64,000 nt of DNA. It comes from Enterobacter cancerogenus. GTDB taxonomy: Bacteria > Pseudomonadota > Gammaproteobacteria > Enterobacterales > Enterobacteriaceae. The notes under the pieces are model-generated. The model was not told the DNA's origin, did no database searches, and saw nothing but the letters and a program-made list of their open reading frames with translations. The DNA is taken from assembly GCF_019047785.1 (NCBI RefSeq), contig NZ_CP077290.1, forward strand, positions 186,001 to 250,000, written 5' to 3'. Made by a program: the position numbers and the translations under genes. The first letter of the stretch is position 1. Each line of letters opens with the position of its first letter. Shown here in pieces: positions 8,734-17,902 of this stretch.

Positions 8734-9153
8734 ATGGAATTCTTAAGACCGGCAGAGTTACGGGAAATTATCGGCATCCCCCTTTTCAGCGATCTTGTTC
8801 AGTGCGGGTTCCCAAGCCCGGCCGCTGATTATGTTGAGCAACGCATCGATCTCAATGAGCTACTGGTTTCCCATCCCAGCTCGACCTATTTCGTGAAAGC
8901 CGCAGGCGATTCAATGATAGAGGCAGGAATTGGTCACGGTGACCTGCTGGTGGTAGACAGTTCCCTGAACGCGGAGCATGGCGATATCGTCATTGCCGCC
9001 GTTGAGGGTGAATTTACCGTTAAACGCCTTCAGCTGCGCCCGACGGTTCAGCTTAACCCCATGAACAGCGCCTACAGTCCAATCATCGTGGGCAGTGAAG
9101 ACACGCTGGATATTTTTGGTGTGGTGACCTTTATCGTTAAATCAGCGAGCTGA
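8734..9153 (+). CDS. umuD: UmuD, SOS-regulated subunit of DNA polymerase V
   Basis: The 139-residue protein starts at ATG 8734 after GGAGGTGAG. A longer open frame from 8638 is ruled out, because the LexA-controlled promoter lies inside it. The RecA-stimulated self-cleavage site Cys24-Gly25 (VQCGFP) is intact, as are the catalytic dyad Ser60 (GDSM) and Lys97 (FTVKRL). Cleavage yields UmuD', which joins UmuC in translesion polymerase V. The stop is two bases before the umuC start, so the two genes are translationally coupled. Confidence 0.96.
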   Translation: MEFLRPAELREIIGIPLFSDLVQCGFPSPAADYVEQRIDLNELLVSHPSSTYFVKAAGDSMIEAGIGHGDLLVVDSSLNAEHGDIVIAAVEGEFTVKRLQLRPTVQLNPMNSAYSPIIVGSEDTLDIFGVVTFIVKSAS

Positions 9154-9155
9154 AT

Positions 9156-10421
9156 ATGTTTGCACTCTGTGATGTGAATTCTTTCTACGCATCATGCGAA
9201 ACCGTATTCAGGCCTGATCTGAAAGGGCGCCCGGTGGTCGTTCTTTCAAATAACGATGGCTGCGTCATTGCGCGCAGCGCCGAAGCTAAACCCCTGGTGG
9301 TTATGGGCGAGCCCTATTTCAAGCAGAAAGAGGCATTCAGGCGGCATGGTATTGTTGCGTTCAGCAGTAATTACGAGCTTTACGCTGACATGTCGCACCG
9401 GGTGATGACCACCCTGGAAGAACTCGCTCCGCGCGTGGAAATTTACAGTATTGACGAGGCCTTTTGCGATCTGACCGGCGTCCAGCACTGCTGCGACCTT
9501 ACCGAGTTTGGGAAACGCATCCGGGAAACGGTGCTCAAGCGGACCCATCTGACGGTGGGGGTCGGCATTGCACAAACCAAGACGTTGGCAAAACTGGCCA
9601 ACCACGCGGCAAAGAAATGGCAGCGGCAAACCGGCGGGGTTGTCGATCTCTCAAACGTCGCCCGCCAGCGTCGGCTGCTGGCTTTGTTGCCCGTCGAAGA
9701 TGTCTGGGGAGTGGGGCGGCGTATCAGCAAGAAGCTCAACGCGATGGGCATCAACACGGCACTGGATCTTGCCGGGCAAAGCACCTGGATTATCAGAAAA
9801 CACTTCAATGTTGTGCTTGAGCGTACGGTGCGCGAGCTGCGCGGTGAACCCTGCCTCGAACTCGAAGAGTTTGCGCCGGTTAAACAGGAAATTGTGTGCA
9901 GCCGTTCATTCGGCGAACGTATCTCCGACTATGAGCAGGTGCGCCAGGCTATCTGCGCCTACGCCGCCCGCGGCGCGGAAAAGCTACGCGGCGAGCACCA
10001 GTATTGCCGCTATATCTCCGCCTTTTTGAAGACATCACCATTTGCCATCAACGAAACGTATTACGGTAACAGCGCTTCTGTGAAGCTACTCACACCCACG
10101 CAGGACAGCCGGGATATTATAAACGCGGCGTCGAAGTGTCTGGACGTTATCTGGCGGGAGGGACGCCGGTACCAGAAGGCGGGCATTATGCTCGGCGATT
10201 TTTCCAGCCGGGGTATTGCTCAGCTTAACCTCTTTGATGAGAGCGCCCCCCGCGCCGACAGCGAGAGGTTAATGGCGCTTCTGGACACGCTGAATGCGAA
10301 AGAGGGCAAAGGCACACTTTACTTTGCCGGTCAGGGCATCCAGCAGCCGTGGCAAATGAAGCGTGAGATGCTTTCACCGCGATACACCACGCGCATTTCA
10401 GACGTCTTGAGAGTTAAGTGA
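9156..10421 (+). CDS. umuC: UmuC, catalytic subunit of DNA polymerase V
   Basis: The 421-residue Y-family polymerase matches E. coli UmuC over its full length. It has the first acidic site in MFALCDVN (Asp6) and the catalytic YSIDEAF near residue 100. The DNA-binding thumb and little finger follow, and a C-terminal [10 protein letters not shown] segment resembles the beta-clamp-binding motif. Compared with E. coli there is a one-residue deletion near residue 47 ([10 protein letters not shown]). With UmuD'2 it copies past damaged bases during SOS. A relic of a different umuC-like gene lies at 5633-5707. Confidence 0.96.
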   Translation: MFALCDVNSFYASCETVFRPDLKGRPVVVLSNNDGCVIARSAEAKPLVVMGEPYFKQKEAFRRHGIVAFSSNYELYADMSHRVMTTLEELAPRVEIYSIDEAFCDLTGVQHCCDLTEFGKRIRETVLKRTHLTVGVGIAQTKTLAKLANHAAKKWQRQTGGVVDLSNVARQRRLLALLPVEDVWGVGRRISKKLNAMGINTALDLAGQSTWIIRKHFNVVLERTVRELRGEPCLELEEFAPVKQEIVCSRSFGERISDYEQVRQAICAYAARGAEKLRGEHQYCRYISAFLKTSPFAINETYYGNSASVKLLTPTQDSRDIINAASKCLDVIWREGRRYQKAGIMLGDFSSRGIAQLNLFDESAPRADSERLMALLDTLNAKEGKGTLYFAGQGIQQPWQMKREMLSPRYTTRISDVLRVK

Positions 10422-10523
10422 TTCATTGCATACGTTTTTATATTGCTACCACGCGGTCTGTGGCAGCGATTATCAGCGCATTTTACAACGTGCCTGCTAC
10501 GCTTTTGAGAAGGATCAGGGATC

Positions 10524-10727
10524 ATGAGCATGAAGAATAAAGACGAACAAACAGGATTAGTCGGTCTGGCGATTGGCGCAGCGGTCATCGGGTTGGTCTC
10601 AGCGCAGCAACACATCAATCGTGACAGTATCATCAACGAGTTGCTCAGGCTCGGCAGGCAGAAGGGCGATGGCGTCGAAGACGACGTGTTCGTGAAGGCC
10701 GCTGAACTGGTCAGAAAAGGGGTATAG
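10524..10727 (+). CDS. Small conserved-type protein, 67 residues
   Basis: ATG 10524 follows AAGGATCAGGGATC. The product has a short hydrophobic stretch, GLVGLAIGAAVIGLVSAQ (about residues 11-28), then a charged helical tail. It could be a small membrane-anchored protein. It ends three bases before the GFA-family gene and probably shares its transcript. I do not recognise the family. Confidence 0.6.
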   Translation: MSMKNKDEQTGLVGLAIGAAVIGLVSAQQHINRDSIINELLRLGRQKGDGVEDDVFVKAAELVRKGV

Positions 10728-10730
10728 AAG

Positions 10731-11147
10731 ATGGCTGAAATTCGTCATGCACAGTGTCACTGCGGCGCGGTGGCATTTACCGTTGAACTGACGGACGGGT
10801 TTAATACCGCCCGCCGTTGCAGCTGCTCGTATTGTCGAATGCGCGGCGCAATAGCGGTGTCCGCCCCGTTATCGGGGATCACCGTGACCAAAGGGGAAGA
10901 CACGCTCACCGAATACCGGTTCAATACCGGTACGGCACGACATTTCTTTTGCTCGGTCTGTGGGATTTACACTTTCCATCAGCGACGTTCCAATCCGAAC
11001 CAGTACGGCGTTAACGTGGCGTGCTTTGAAAACGTCTCGCCTTTTGATTTCGCGGAGGTCGTGGTCATGGACGGCGTTAATCACCCGCTGGATGGGGACA
11101 GTGGAGTGTATGGCTATCTGTCGTTTCGTCAAAAAGAGGCTGACTAA
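10731..11147 (+). CDS. GFA-family (glutathione-dependent formaldehyde-activating type) protein
   Basis: The 138-residue protein has the zinc-binding cysteines of the GFA/CENP-V fold. CHCGAV is near residues 10-15, CSCSYCR near residues 32-38, and CSVCGIY is near residue 79. Family members were named for glutathione-dependent formaldehyde activation, but most have no proven reaction. It directly follows the 67-residue gene in an apparent two-gene operon. It converges on the small ORF at 11144, with a four-base overlap of the stop codons. Confidence 0.85.
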   Translation: MAEIRHAQCHCGAVAFTVELTDGFNTARRCSCSYCRMRGAIAVSAPLSGITVTKGEDTLTEYRFNTGTARHFFCSVCGIYTFHQRRSNPNQYGVNVACFENVSPFDFAEVVVMDGVNHPLDGDSGVYGYLSFRQKEAD

Positions 11148-11269
11148 TTTTGATCCAGAGCGTTTAGCCATTCGCTCAGATGGCCCATCACACCGCCAAA
11201 ATCAAAAATTAGCGCTATCCAGATACAGCCTAACAGGGCAAGCAGAGCCAGAGAGAGTCGGGTGAACAC
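11144..11269 (-). CDS. Small single-pass membrane protein, 41 residues
   Basis: A GTG at 11269, six bases after AAGGATAGG, gives a 41-residue product with one strong membrane helix (LSLALLALLGCIWIALIF). A longer frame to 11368 overlaps the KTSC gene and lacks a ribosome site. I do not recognise a family. It lies 31 bases after the KTSC gene on the same strand and may be co-transcribed with it. Confidence 0.5.
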   Translation of the reverse strand: MFTRLSLALLALLGCIWIALIFDFGGVMGHLSEWLNALDQN

Positions 11270-11300
11270 GCACCTATCCTTATACGTCGCAGACACGCCG

Positions 11301-11513
11301 TTACTGTACTCTGGTCTCTTTAAACTTGCCCTTAACGACGCCGTCATAAAAGCGGCCTTTTGAGACAACGCTCAAAAAATCAGAAAAAATGCGGGCGGGG
11401 ACGCGCTGATACTGCAGCGTTTTGCGATCGCGAAAGCGGATTTCAAGCGTGGCGCTTTTTTCGTCGTAGGCAACAGAGGCAATACGTGATGATTTTACAG
11501 GATGATGAACCAT
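11301..11513 (-). CDS. KTSC domain-containing protein
   Basis: The 70-residue product (MVHHPVKSSRIASVAYD...) fits the KTSC domain, a short beta-rich domain found alone or fused to RNA-related proteins. SSRIASVAYDEKSATLEIRF replaces the eponymous KTSC start, and FSDFLSVVSKGRFYDGVVKG forms the conserved end. Its function is unknown. The start is ATG 11513, preceded by AAGGGGCAACTCC on the minus strand. Confidence 0.8.
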   Translation of the reverse strand: MVHHPVKSSRIASVAYDEKSATLEIRFRDRKTLQYQRVPARIFSDFLSVVSKGRFYDGVVKGKFKETRVQ

Positions 11514-11618
11514 GGAGTTGCCCCTTACCGCAGTGACAGTAGGGTCATCATCTTACAGGAGGGCGCAACTGCGCAAGTTGAAAGTATTATGACGTTTTCC
11601 GTTAAAAAGCTAAAAAAC

Positions 11619-11641
11619 AGGCCCGCCAGACAGGCGGGCCT
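11619..11641 (-). terminator. Terminator of ompN
   Basis: A nine-bp stem AGGCCCGCC / GGCGGGCCT is followed on the minus strand by GTTTTTTAG, seven bases after the ompN stop codon. Confidence 0.88.
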
Positions 11642-11647
11642 GAGTCA

Positions 11648-12757
11648 TTAGAACTGGTAAACCAGACCTAACGCCACAACATCGTCGGTACCGATGCCGT
11701 TGTTTTTATAGAATTGATCGTCTTCATCCAGCAGGTTGATTTTATAATCAACGTAGGTGGACATATTTTTGTTGAAGTAATATGTCGCGCCGACGTCAGC
11801 ATATTTAACCAGATCCTGATCGTCCTGGCCGTTGCCCAGGTCTTTACCTTTAGATTGCAGGTAAGAAATTGCCGGGCGCAGACCGAAATCAAACTGATAC
11901 TGTGCGGTCACTTCAAAGTTTTGCGTTTTATTTGCCACAGCGGCGTCATTATCACCGTAAGGCGTCATATTACGCGTTTCAGAATACATGGCCGCGAGAT
12001 AAATATTATTCGCGTCATATTTCAGGCCAGCGGTCCACGCATCGGCTTTATCGCCACCCGCAGTGGTTTTAGTCACCTGATCGTTGGTACGGTCAGATGA
12101 GGCGTAAGCCGCACCCGCGCTGAAGCCCATACCGAAATCATAGGTTGTGGAGATACCGAAGCCGTCACCGTTTTCATGGCGGGTATCGCGGCCATTGTTG
12201 GTGCCTTCCTGATTGTTGCTGGCGTCTTCGTTATTGCCCTGGTACTGCAGCGCAAAGTTCAGACCCTGCACCAGACCATAGAAGTCGGTGTTACGGTAGG
12301 TCGCCACGCCGTTAGCGCGGTTAGTCATAAAGTTATCGGCCTTGCTGTAGGAGTCGCCGCCGAACTCTGGCAGCATGTCGGTCCAGCCTTCCACGTCGTA
12401 CAGCACGCCGTAGTTACGCCCATAATCGAATGAGCCGTAGTCACCTGCTTTGACACCGGCAAACGCCAGACGCGTCCAGGACTGGTTGTCAGAGCCTTCG
12501 GTGTTGTTCGCCTGAATGTTGTATTCCCACTGGGCATAGCCGGTCAGCAGGTCGTTAATCTGGGTTTCACCTTTGAAGCCCAGACGCATATACGTCTGGT
12601 CGCCGTCGGCACCCTGGTCATCAGAGAAGTAGTGCAGGCCATCGACTTTTCCGTACAGATCGAGCTTGTTACCATCTTTATTATAAATTTCTGCTGCATG
12701 TGCTGCGCCAGCCATTAACAGCGCTGGAATCATCAGTGCCAGTACTTTTCTTTGCAT
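11648..12757 (-). CDS. ompN: OmpC/OmpF-family porin OmpN
   Basis: The 369-residue precursor has a typical signal peptide ([21 protein letters not shown], cut before AEIYNKDG). It has the 16-strand general-porin pattern, the L3 constriction segment PEFGGDSY, and the C-terminal Phe of VYQF needed for outer-membrane assembly. The gene order ompN-micC-nifJ is that of E. coli, which is why I call OmpN rather than OmpC. The ribosome site AAAGGAAAAACC precedes the ATG. MicC RNA starts 238 bases upstream on the other strand. Confidence 0.9.
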   Translation of the reverse strand: MQRKVLALMIPALLMAGAAHAAEIYNKDGNKLDLYGKVDGLHYFSDDQGADGDQTYMRLGFKGETQINDLLTGYAQWEYNIQANNTEGSDNQSWTRLAFAGVKAGDYGSFDYGRNYGVLYDVEGWTDMLPEFGGDSYSKADNFMTNRANGVATYRNTDFYGLVQGLNFALQYQGNNEDASNNQEGTNNGRDTRHENGDGFGISTTYDFGMGFSAGAAYASSDRTNDQVTKTTAGGDKADAWTAGLKYDANNIYLAAMYSETRNMTPYGDNDAAVANKTQNFEVTAQYQFDFGLRPAISYLQSKGKDLGNGQDDQDLVKYADVGATYYFNKNMSTYVDYKINLLDEDDQFYKNNGIGTDDVVALGLVYQF

Positions 12758-12994
12758 TTTGGTTTTTCCTTTGCAAATTTTTTATTTAATTACTACGTGA
12801 ACTTTCCTGCATGGAAAGAGGTCTCATGCTAAATCAGTCTTACAGACGAGTAATAAAATATAATTGTTACCAGGTGAGAATTATCTAAAGTAAATAATGC
12901 AAAGGAAATGGTGATTTGTTTTGTGAATGATTTAATTGAAATCATACAAAATTAAAATTATTAATTATCAGAAAAAACAGGTACTCTTTGCGCT

Positions 12995-13109
12995 GTTATA
13001 TGCCTTTAAGATTCTTCATCCATAATTTCCATGAATATCTTTGGCTGAATTAAACGGATATTCATCGATAATCTGGATTAGCCCGATGCGAATGCATCGG
13101 GCTTTTTTT
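12995..13109 (+). ncRNA. micC: MicC small RNA
   Basis: The RNA starts GTTATATGCCTTT, the 5' seed of E. coli MicC that pairs with the ompC leader. It ends in a GCCCGATGC / GCATCGGGC terminator with seven T. A TACTCT -10 element lies at 12982-12987. The position between divergent ompN and nifJ is the same as in E. coli. The middle part differs strongly from what I remember of E. coli MicC, while seed and terminator are kept. MicC represses OmpC (and OmpD in Salmonella) with Hfq. Confidence 0.82.
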
Positions 13110-13114
13110 ATGGC

Positions 13115-13140
13115 AAAAAAATGCCCGGACGTGCCGGGCA
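13115..13140 (-). terminator. Terminator of nifJ
   Basis: A TGCCCGG / CCGGGCA stem is followed on the minus strand by TTTTTTT, just after the nifJ stop codon. Confidence 0.85.
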
Positions 13141-13146
13141 GAGGAG

Positions 13147-16100
13147 TTACTCGCTGGTCGATTTTTCCGCTTTCCCGGCCATCTGCGCCAGGAAGTCATA
13201 GCGTTTTTGCAGGTCGGCCGCGGCATCTTTCCACAGCTGCTCTGCAACGTCAGGCTGCTGGGCGTTAAGACGACGGAAGCGTTGCTCCTGCATCAGCGTC
13301 TCGGCGAGCGCATCTGACGGCGGACGTGAATCCAGCGCCAGCGGCAGTTTGCCTTCGTCTGCACGACGCGGATCGAACCGGTACAGCGGCCAGAAACCGG
13401 TCGCGGTGAGCTGGCGCATTTGATCGTGGCTCAGGGCCAGATCATAGCCATGCTCTTCGCACGGGCTGTAGGCGATAATCAGCGATGGCCCCGGATAGGC
13501 CTCCGCTTCCTGAATCGCTTTCACCGTCTGGTTCAGCTGCGCGCCGAGCGAAATTTGCGCGACGTAGACGTGGCCGTACATCATCATGCTGACGCCGAGA
13601 TCTTTACGCGCCTTGCGTTTACCGTGTTCGCCAAACTTCGTCACCGCGCCGAGCGGGGTCGCTTTCGAGGCCTGTCCACCCGTGTTGGAGTAACACTGGG
13701 TATCAAGCACCAGAATGTTGACGTTTTCGGTCAGGCTCAGAACGTGGTCCAGCCCGCCAAACCCAATATCGTAAGCCCAGCCGTCACCGCCAATCAGCCA
13801 GATAGATTTCTCAACCAGCGCGTCAGCATCGGTCAGCAGCTGCTCGGTGCCTTCAGTGCCCTGAAGAGCGTTACGCAGCGCCGCCACCTGCTCGCGACGC
13901 ACTTCAGGCGTGGCTTCCGCGTGCAGGGCCTCGTTCAGCTCTGCCGGTATTTTATCGGCAAACTGCGACAGGAGGCGCATCACGCGCGCGCGGTGCTGAT
14001 CGACGGTTAAGCGGAAGCCCAGGCCAAATTCGGCGTTATCTTCAAACAGCGAGTTTGCCCATGCCGGACCGCGACCGTTAGCGTCGGTGGTGTAAGGGGT
14101 GGACGGCAGGTTGCCGCCGTAGATAGAAGAACAGCCGGTCGCGTTCGCAATCAGCATGCGGTCGCCATAGAGCTGCGTCAGCAGCTTGATGTACGGCGTT
14201 TCGCCACAGCCGGAGCAGGCGCCGGAGTATTCAAACAGCGGGGTAATCAGCTGCGAGGTGCGGATATCAATACGCTCCAGCTTGCTGCGATCGATCTCCG
14301 GCAGATTGAGGAAGAAGTCGTAATTCACTTTCTCTTCTTCAACGTGTTCCAGACGCGACATCATATTGATGGCTTTGATTTCCGGGTTCTGACGATCTTT
14401 CGCCGGGCACACCTCAACGCACAGATTACAGCCGGTGCAATCTTCCGGGGCGACCTGAAGGACATATTTCTGGCCGCGCATATCGCGGGACTTCACATCC
14501 AGCGAGTGCAGGCTGGCCGGTGCCGCTTCCATGTCCTGCGGAGAGACCACCTTGGCGCGGATTGCCGAGTGCGGGCATGCCGCCACGCAGTGGTTACACT
14601 GGGTACACAGCTCCTCTTTCCAGATTGGGATCTCTTCGGCGATGTTGCGTTTTTCCCAGCGCGTGGTGCCCAGCGGCCAGGTGCCGTCCGGCGGCAGCGC
14701 CGAGACGGGGAGGGCATCGCCAAGTCCGGCCAGCATCGCCGCCGTGACGGTTTTGACGAAATCCGGTGCGGCGTCAGAAACCACCGGTGGACGGTTCGGG
14801 CTGTCGGCGTTTACCGGCTGCAGCGGAACCTCAAACAACGATTCGCGTGCCAGCGCCAGCGCCTGCCAGTTGCGTTCAACCAGCTCCTGCCCCTTGCTGC
14901 TGTAGCTTTTGGCGATCGCTCCCTGCAGTTCCATCAGGGCGCTATCGCCCGGAAGAATATGGGTCAGGTGGAAGAAGGCCATCTGCATCACGGTGTTAAT
15001 ACGCGCCGCCAGGCCGCATTCACGGGCAATCTTCGCCGCGTTAATCACAAACAGTCGGGCTTTTTTCTGGTTCAGCACCGCCTGCACTTCCTGAGGCAGG
15101 CGCGCCCAGACTTCATCCACGCTGTACGGGGTGTTGATCAGGAAAATACCGCCGGGCTTCAGGCGCTCGGCCATCTGGTATTTGTCGATAAACTGCAGCT
15201 GGTGGCAGCCCACAAAATCGGCCTGGGAGATAAGGTACGCCGAGCGGATAGGGCGCTCGCTGACGCGCAGGTGCGATACGGTCAGGCCGCCGGCTTTCTT
15301 GGAGTCATAGACAAAATACCCCTGCGCATACCAGGGCGTCGAATTGCCGATGATCTTGATATTGTTCTTGGTCGCAGAGACGCTGCCGTCGCTGCCTAAA
15401 CCATAGAACAGCGCTTCGAGCTTCGCACCCGAAGGCAGCGTGTTCTCCGGCAGCGCCAGCGAAAGGTTGGTCACGTCATCATAGATACCGACCGTGAAGC
15501 GGGGTTTTGGCTTCGCGGCAGCCAGCTCGTTAAACACCGCCAGCACGCAGTCCGGACCGAACTCTTTCGAGGAAAGACCGTAGCGGCCGCCGATGACGCG
15601 CGGCAATGTTTCACGTTCGCCGTTGTTAAAGGCTTCTGCCAGGGCAGTCATAACGTCCAGGTAGAGCGGTTCTGCGTGAGCACCCGGCTCTTTGGTGCGG
15701 TCAAGTACCGCCACGCTGCGCGCGCTTTCCGGCAGGGCCGCAAGCAGATGTTTCGCCGAGAACGGGCGGTAAAGGCGCACTTTCAGCACGCCCACTTTTT
15801 CGCCGCGCGTCAGCAGTTCATCCACCACCTCTTCGCAGGTGCCAATGGCGGATCCCATCAGCACAATAACGCGCTCCGCCTGCGGATGGCCGTAATATTC
15901 GAACGGTTTATAGTCGCGACCGGTGGCGGCGCTGAAGTCGTTCATCGCCTGCTCGACGTGATCGTATACCGCGTTGTACCACGGGTTGGTTGCCTCGCGG
16001 GACTGGAAATAGGTGTCCGGGTTCGCGGACGTGCCGCGGATCACCGGGTGCTCCGGGTTTAAGGCGCGGGCGCGATGCGCGTCGATCTCCGCCTGCGGCA

Positions 16101-16671
16101 GCAGGTTGCGAATAGTGTCGTCCGCCAGCGGGACGATTTTATTGATTTCGTGCGAGGTGCGGAAACCATCAAAGAAATGAATAAACGGCACGCGGCTTTT
16201 GAGGGTCGCGATATGCGAAATCAGCGCAAAATCCTGCGCTTCCTGCACGCTGCTGGCGCACAGCATGGCGCAGCCGGTCTGGCGCACGGCCATCACGTCT
16301 GAATGATCGCCAAAAATGGAGAGGGCGTGGGTGGCAACCGTCCGCGCGGCGACGTGGAGGACAAACGGGGTCAACTGGCCCGCCAGCTTGTAAAGCGTGG
16401 GGATCATCAGCAGCAAGCCCTGAGACGACGTAAAGGACGTCGACAAGGCCCCGGTCTGCAGCGCGCCGTGCACCGCGGCAATCGCCCCGGCTTCTGACTG
16501 CATTTCCACGACGCGAGGGACATCGCCCCAGACGTTTTTTAACCCATTGCCAGCCCAAGCATCAGCCTGCTCAGCCATCGTTGAACTTGGCGTAATCGGG
16601 TAGATGGCGATAACTTCGCTGGTGCGGAACGCGACGGACGCAACTGCACCATTACCGTCAATAGTTTGCAT
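13147..16671 (-). CDS. nifJ: Pyruvate:ferredoxin (flavodoxin) oxidoreductase
   Basis: The 1174-residue enzyme, the same length as E. coli YdbK, converts pyruvate, CoA and oxidised flavodoxin or ferredoxin to acetyl-CoA and CO2. N-terminal transketolase-like domains (VIAIYPITPSSTMAE) come first. Two 4Fe-4S motifs follow, CTQCNHCVAACP near residue 690 and CTGCNLCVEVCP near residue 745. The C-terminal domain has the Cys-rich CSGCGETPY and the thiamine diphosphate motif GGDGWAYDIGFGGLDHV. The protein is cytoplasmic and oxygen-sensitive. In E. coli it is linked to redox stress and to hydrogen metabolism in engineered settings. Confidence 0.95.
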   Translation of the reverse strand: MQTIDGNGAVASVAFRTSEVIAIYPITPSSTMAEQADAWAGNGLKNVWGDVPRVVEMQSEAGAIAAVHGALQTGALSTSFTSSQGLLLMIPTLYKLAGQLTPFVLHVAARTVATHALSIFGDHSDVMAVRQTGCAMLCASSVQEAQDFALISHIATLKSRVPFIHFFDGFRTSHEINKIVPLADDTIRNLLPQAEIDAHRARALNPEHPVIRGTSANPDTYFQSREATNPWYNAVYDHVEQAMNDFSAATGRDYKPFEYYGHPQAERVIVLMGSAIGTCEEVVDELLTRGEKVGVLKVRLYRPFSAKHLLAALPESARSVAVLDRTKEPGAHAEPLYLDVMTALAEAFNNGERETLPRVIGGRYGLSSKEFGPDCVLAVFNELAAAKPKPRFTVGIYDDVTNLSLALPENTLPSGAKLEALFYGLGSDGSVSATKNNIKIIGNSTPWYAQGYFVYDSKKAGGLTVSHLRVSERPIRSAYLISQADFVGCHQLQFIDKYQMAERLKPGGIFLINTPYSVDEVWARLPQEVQAVLNQKKARLFVINAAKIARECGLAARINTVMQMAFFHLTHILPGDSALMELQGAIAKSYSSKGQELVERNWQALALARESLFEVPLQPVNADSPNRPPVVSDAAPDFVKTVTAAMLAGLGDALPVSALPPDGTWPLGTTRWEKRNIAEEIPIWKEELCTQCNHCVAACPHSAIRAKVVSPQDMEAAPASLHSLDVKSRDMRGQKYVLQVAPEDCTGCNLCVEVCPAKDRQNPEIKAINMMSRLEHVEEEKVNYDFFLNLPEIDRSKLERIDIRTSQLITPLFEYSGACSGCGETPYIKLLTQLYGDRMLIANATGCSSIYGGNLPSTPYTTDANGRGPAWANSLFEDNAEFGLGFRLTVDQHRARVMRLLSQFADKIPAELNEALHAEATPEVRREQVAALRNALQGTEGTEQLLTDADALVEKSIWLIGGDGWAYDIGFGGLDHVLSLTENVNILVLDTQCYSNTGGQASKATPLGAVTKFGEHGKRKARKDLGVSMMMYGHVYVAQISLGAQLNQTVKAIQEAEAYPGPSLIIAYSPCEEHGYDLALSHDQMRQLTATGFWPLYRFDPRRADEGKLPLALDSRPPSDALAETLMQEQRFRRLNAQQPDVAEQLWKDAAADLQKRYDFLAQMAGKAEKSTSE

Positions 16672-16943
16672 AGGACAACACCCTTACATTGCGCAAAAAA
16701 GAGGGACCCGTGAAACGGCGACGAGCCCAGATAATTATCTCCCTATTTTAGCAAAGGTCGGATTTTACGATTTTCGCTTTTGTGTCCTCGATATTCCCTT
16801 CATCAATGAGTAGATCAATATTTGGGTGAAAAAATTGCGAGAAATTGTTTCCAGGGCGCATAAATACGCACATCCGCTCTCGACGATACGGCGCACGATG
16901 CCTATTATGCATAGGTTTCGCTTAATCTAAGGGGGGAGAGAGT

Positions 16944-17210
16944 ATGCGTTCAGCATTTTGGGTAGGGTGTGCCGCGTTAGTGTTATCGGCGTGCAGTAAT
17001 GAACCTGTTCAGCAGGCGACGGCGGCGCACGTTACGCCAGGAATGAAAGCGGCGATGTCCAGTTCAGGACAGGCCAACTGCGCGATGATCGGCGGTTCAC
17101 TGTCCGTTGCCCGCCAGCTGGACGGGACGGCGATGGGGATGTGTGCGCTACCCAATGGCAAACGGTGCAGCGAGCAGTCGCTTGCCGTGGGTTCATGCGG
17201 TAACTACTGA
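16944..17210 (+). CDS. ydbJ: DUF333 lipoprotein, YdbJ-like
   Basis: The 88-residue product has a signal peptide with lipobox LSAC (Cys17). Its DUF333 core carries ANCAMIGGSL and MCALPNGKRCSEQSL. The ribosome site GGGGGGAGAGAG is strong. Its place between nifJ and hslJ is as in E. coli. The function is unknown; the DUF333 family has been loosely called hemolysin-like, without support here. Confidence 0.85.
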   Translation: MRSAFWVGCAALVLSACSNEPVQQATAAHVTPGMKAAMSSSGQANCAMIGGSLSVARQLDGTAMGMCALPNGKRCSEQSLAVGSCGNY

Positions 17211-17648
17211 TTATTCAACCCGCTTAAACATCAGCGTTTTTTCTGCTGTCGCCAGCGTTAACTGGTCTTCCGTCAGGTCGACCTGCGCGCCTTTGCGCAG
17301 CATATCGCTGAGCGTCTGATCCAGCGCGTTCAGCTGCGGCTCGGTGCACAGCTTGCGGGTCATGGCCAGGTTTTTGACCTTAAGCTCGCCTTCGGATAAT
17401 TTCCCCTGGCCGTTGAAGCTGTTACACATCACGCCGGAGACGGCGATATTGTTGATCAGACTGATGTCAGGCTGAGCGCTGAAACGAATTTCAGGCGGCG
17501 TTGCCTTGCTGGTGACCGCTTTGCCGTCAATATTTTCCAGAACAAAGCGATGAGTCTTAAGCTGGTCGGGCTGAACAGAGGCTTTGCCCGGGTTAACACA
17601 GCCTGCCAGCGCCAGGCTCAGTAAACTTACTGCAACGATCTTTTTCAT
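17211..17648 (-). CDS. hslJ: Heat-inducible lipoprotein HslJ (META domain)
   Basis: The 145-residue protein has a lipobox LAGC (Cys17) and a META domain, seen in HRFVLENIDGKAVTS, VMCNSFNGQGKLSEGEL and AMTRKLCTEPQLNALD. HslJ is an outer-membrane lipoprotein tied to heat shock and novobiocin resistance in E. coli. The gene converges on ydbJ with no gap. In E. coli ldhA follows; here a cytochrome bd operon comes next instead. Confidence 0.93.
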   Translation of the reverse strand: MKKIVAVSLLSLALAGCVNPGKASVQPDQLKTHRFVLENIDGKAVTSKATPPEIRFSAQPDISLINNIAVSGVMCNSFNGQGKLSEGELKVKNLAMTRKLCTEPQLNALDQTLSDMLRKGAQVDLTEDQLTLATAEKTLMFKRVE

Positions 17649-17773
17649 TTTTCTTCTCGAACTATCAATGCGATGAATCTTTTCACAGTGTAACCATAAG
17701 CCCTGACGTGTTAATGGGGTTTATCTGAAAGTGCGAGAAGAGGCCGGGCTATGCGCTGCACCCGGCCTGAAAA

Positions 17774-17902
17774 CTAATGTGATTTAAAGCCCGCCGCGGT
17801 CATCAGCATGCGGAAGAACATGCTGACGCACGCCAGCGCCAGTACGCTTCCACCCCAGATAATGACCAGCCACAGCAGTCGCTTCCAGACAGGTTGTTGC
17901 AT
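17774..17902 (-). CDS. DUF2474 small membrane subunit of a cytochrome bd-type oxidase
   Basis: The 42-residue product begins MQQPVWKRLLWLVIIWGGSV, has one membrane helix and ends in AAGFKSH. It fits DUF2474, a family of small proteins encoded after cyanide-insensitive bd oxidases, analogous in position to CydX. Its ATG overlaps the stop of subunit II by one base (TGATG), so translation is coupled. I infer that it is an accessory subunit that stabilises the oxidase. Confidence 0.85.
   Translation of the reverse strand: MQQPVWKRLLWLVIIWGGSVLALACVSMFFRMLMTAAGFKSH

Noticed and set aside
14344..15399. 351-residue ORF antisense to nifJ, and similar long antisense frames over srfB, yncD, curA and fdhF
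   Set aside because: These are shadows of GC-rich coding sequence; the sense genes are full-length members of known families.
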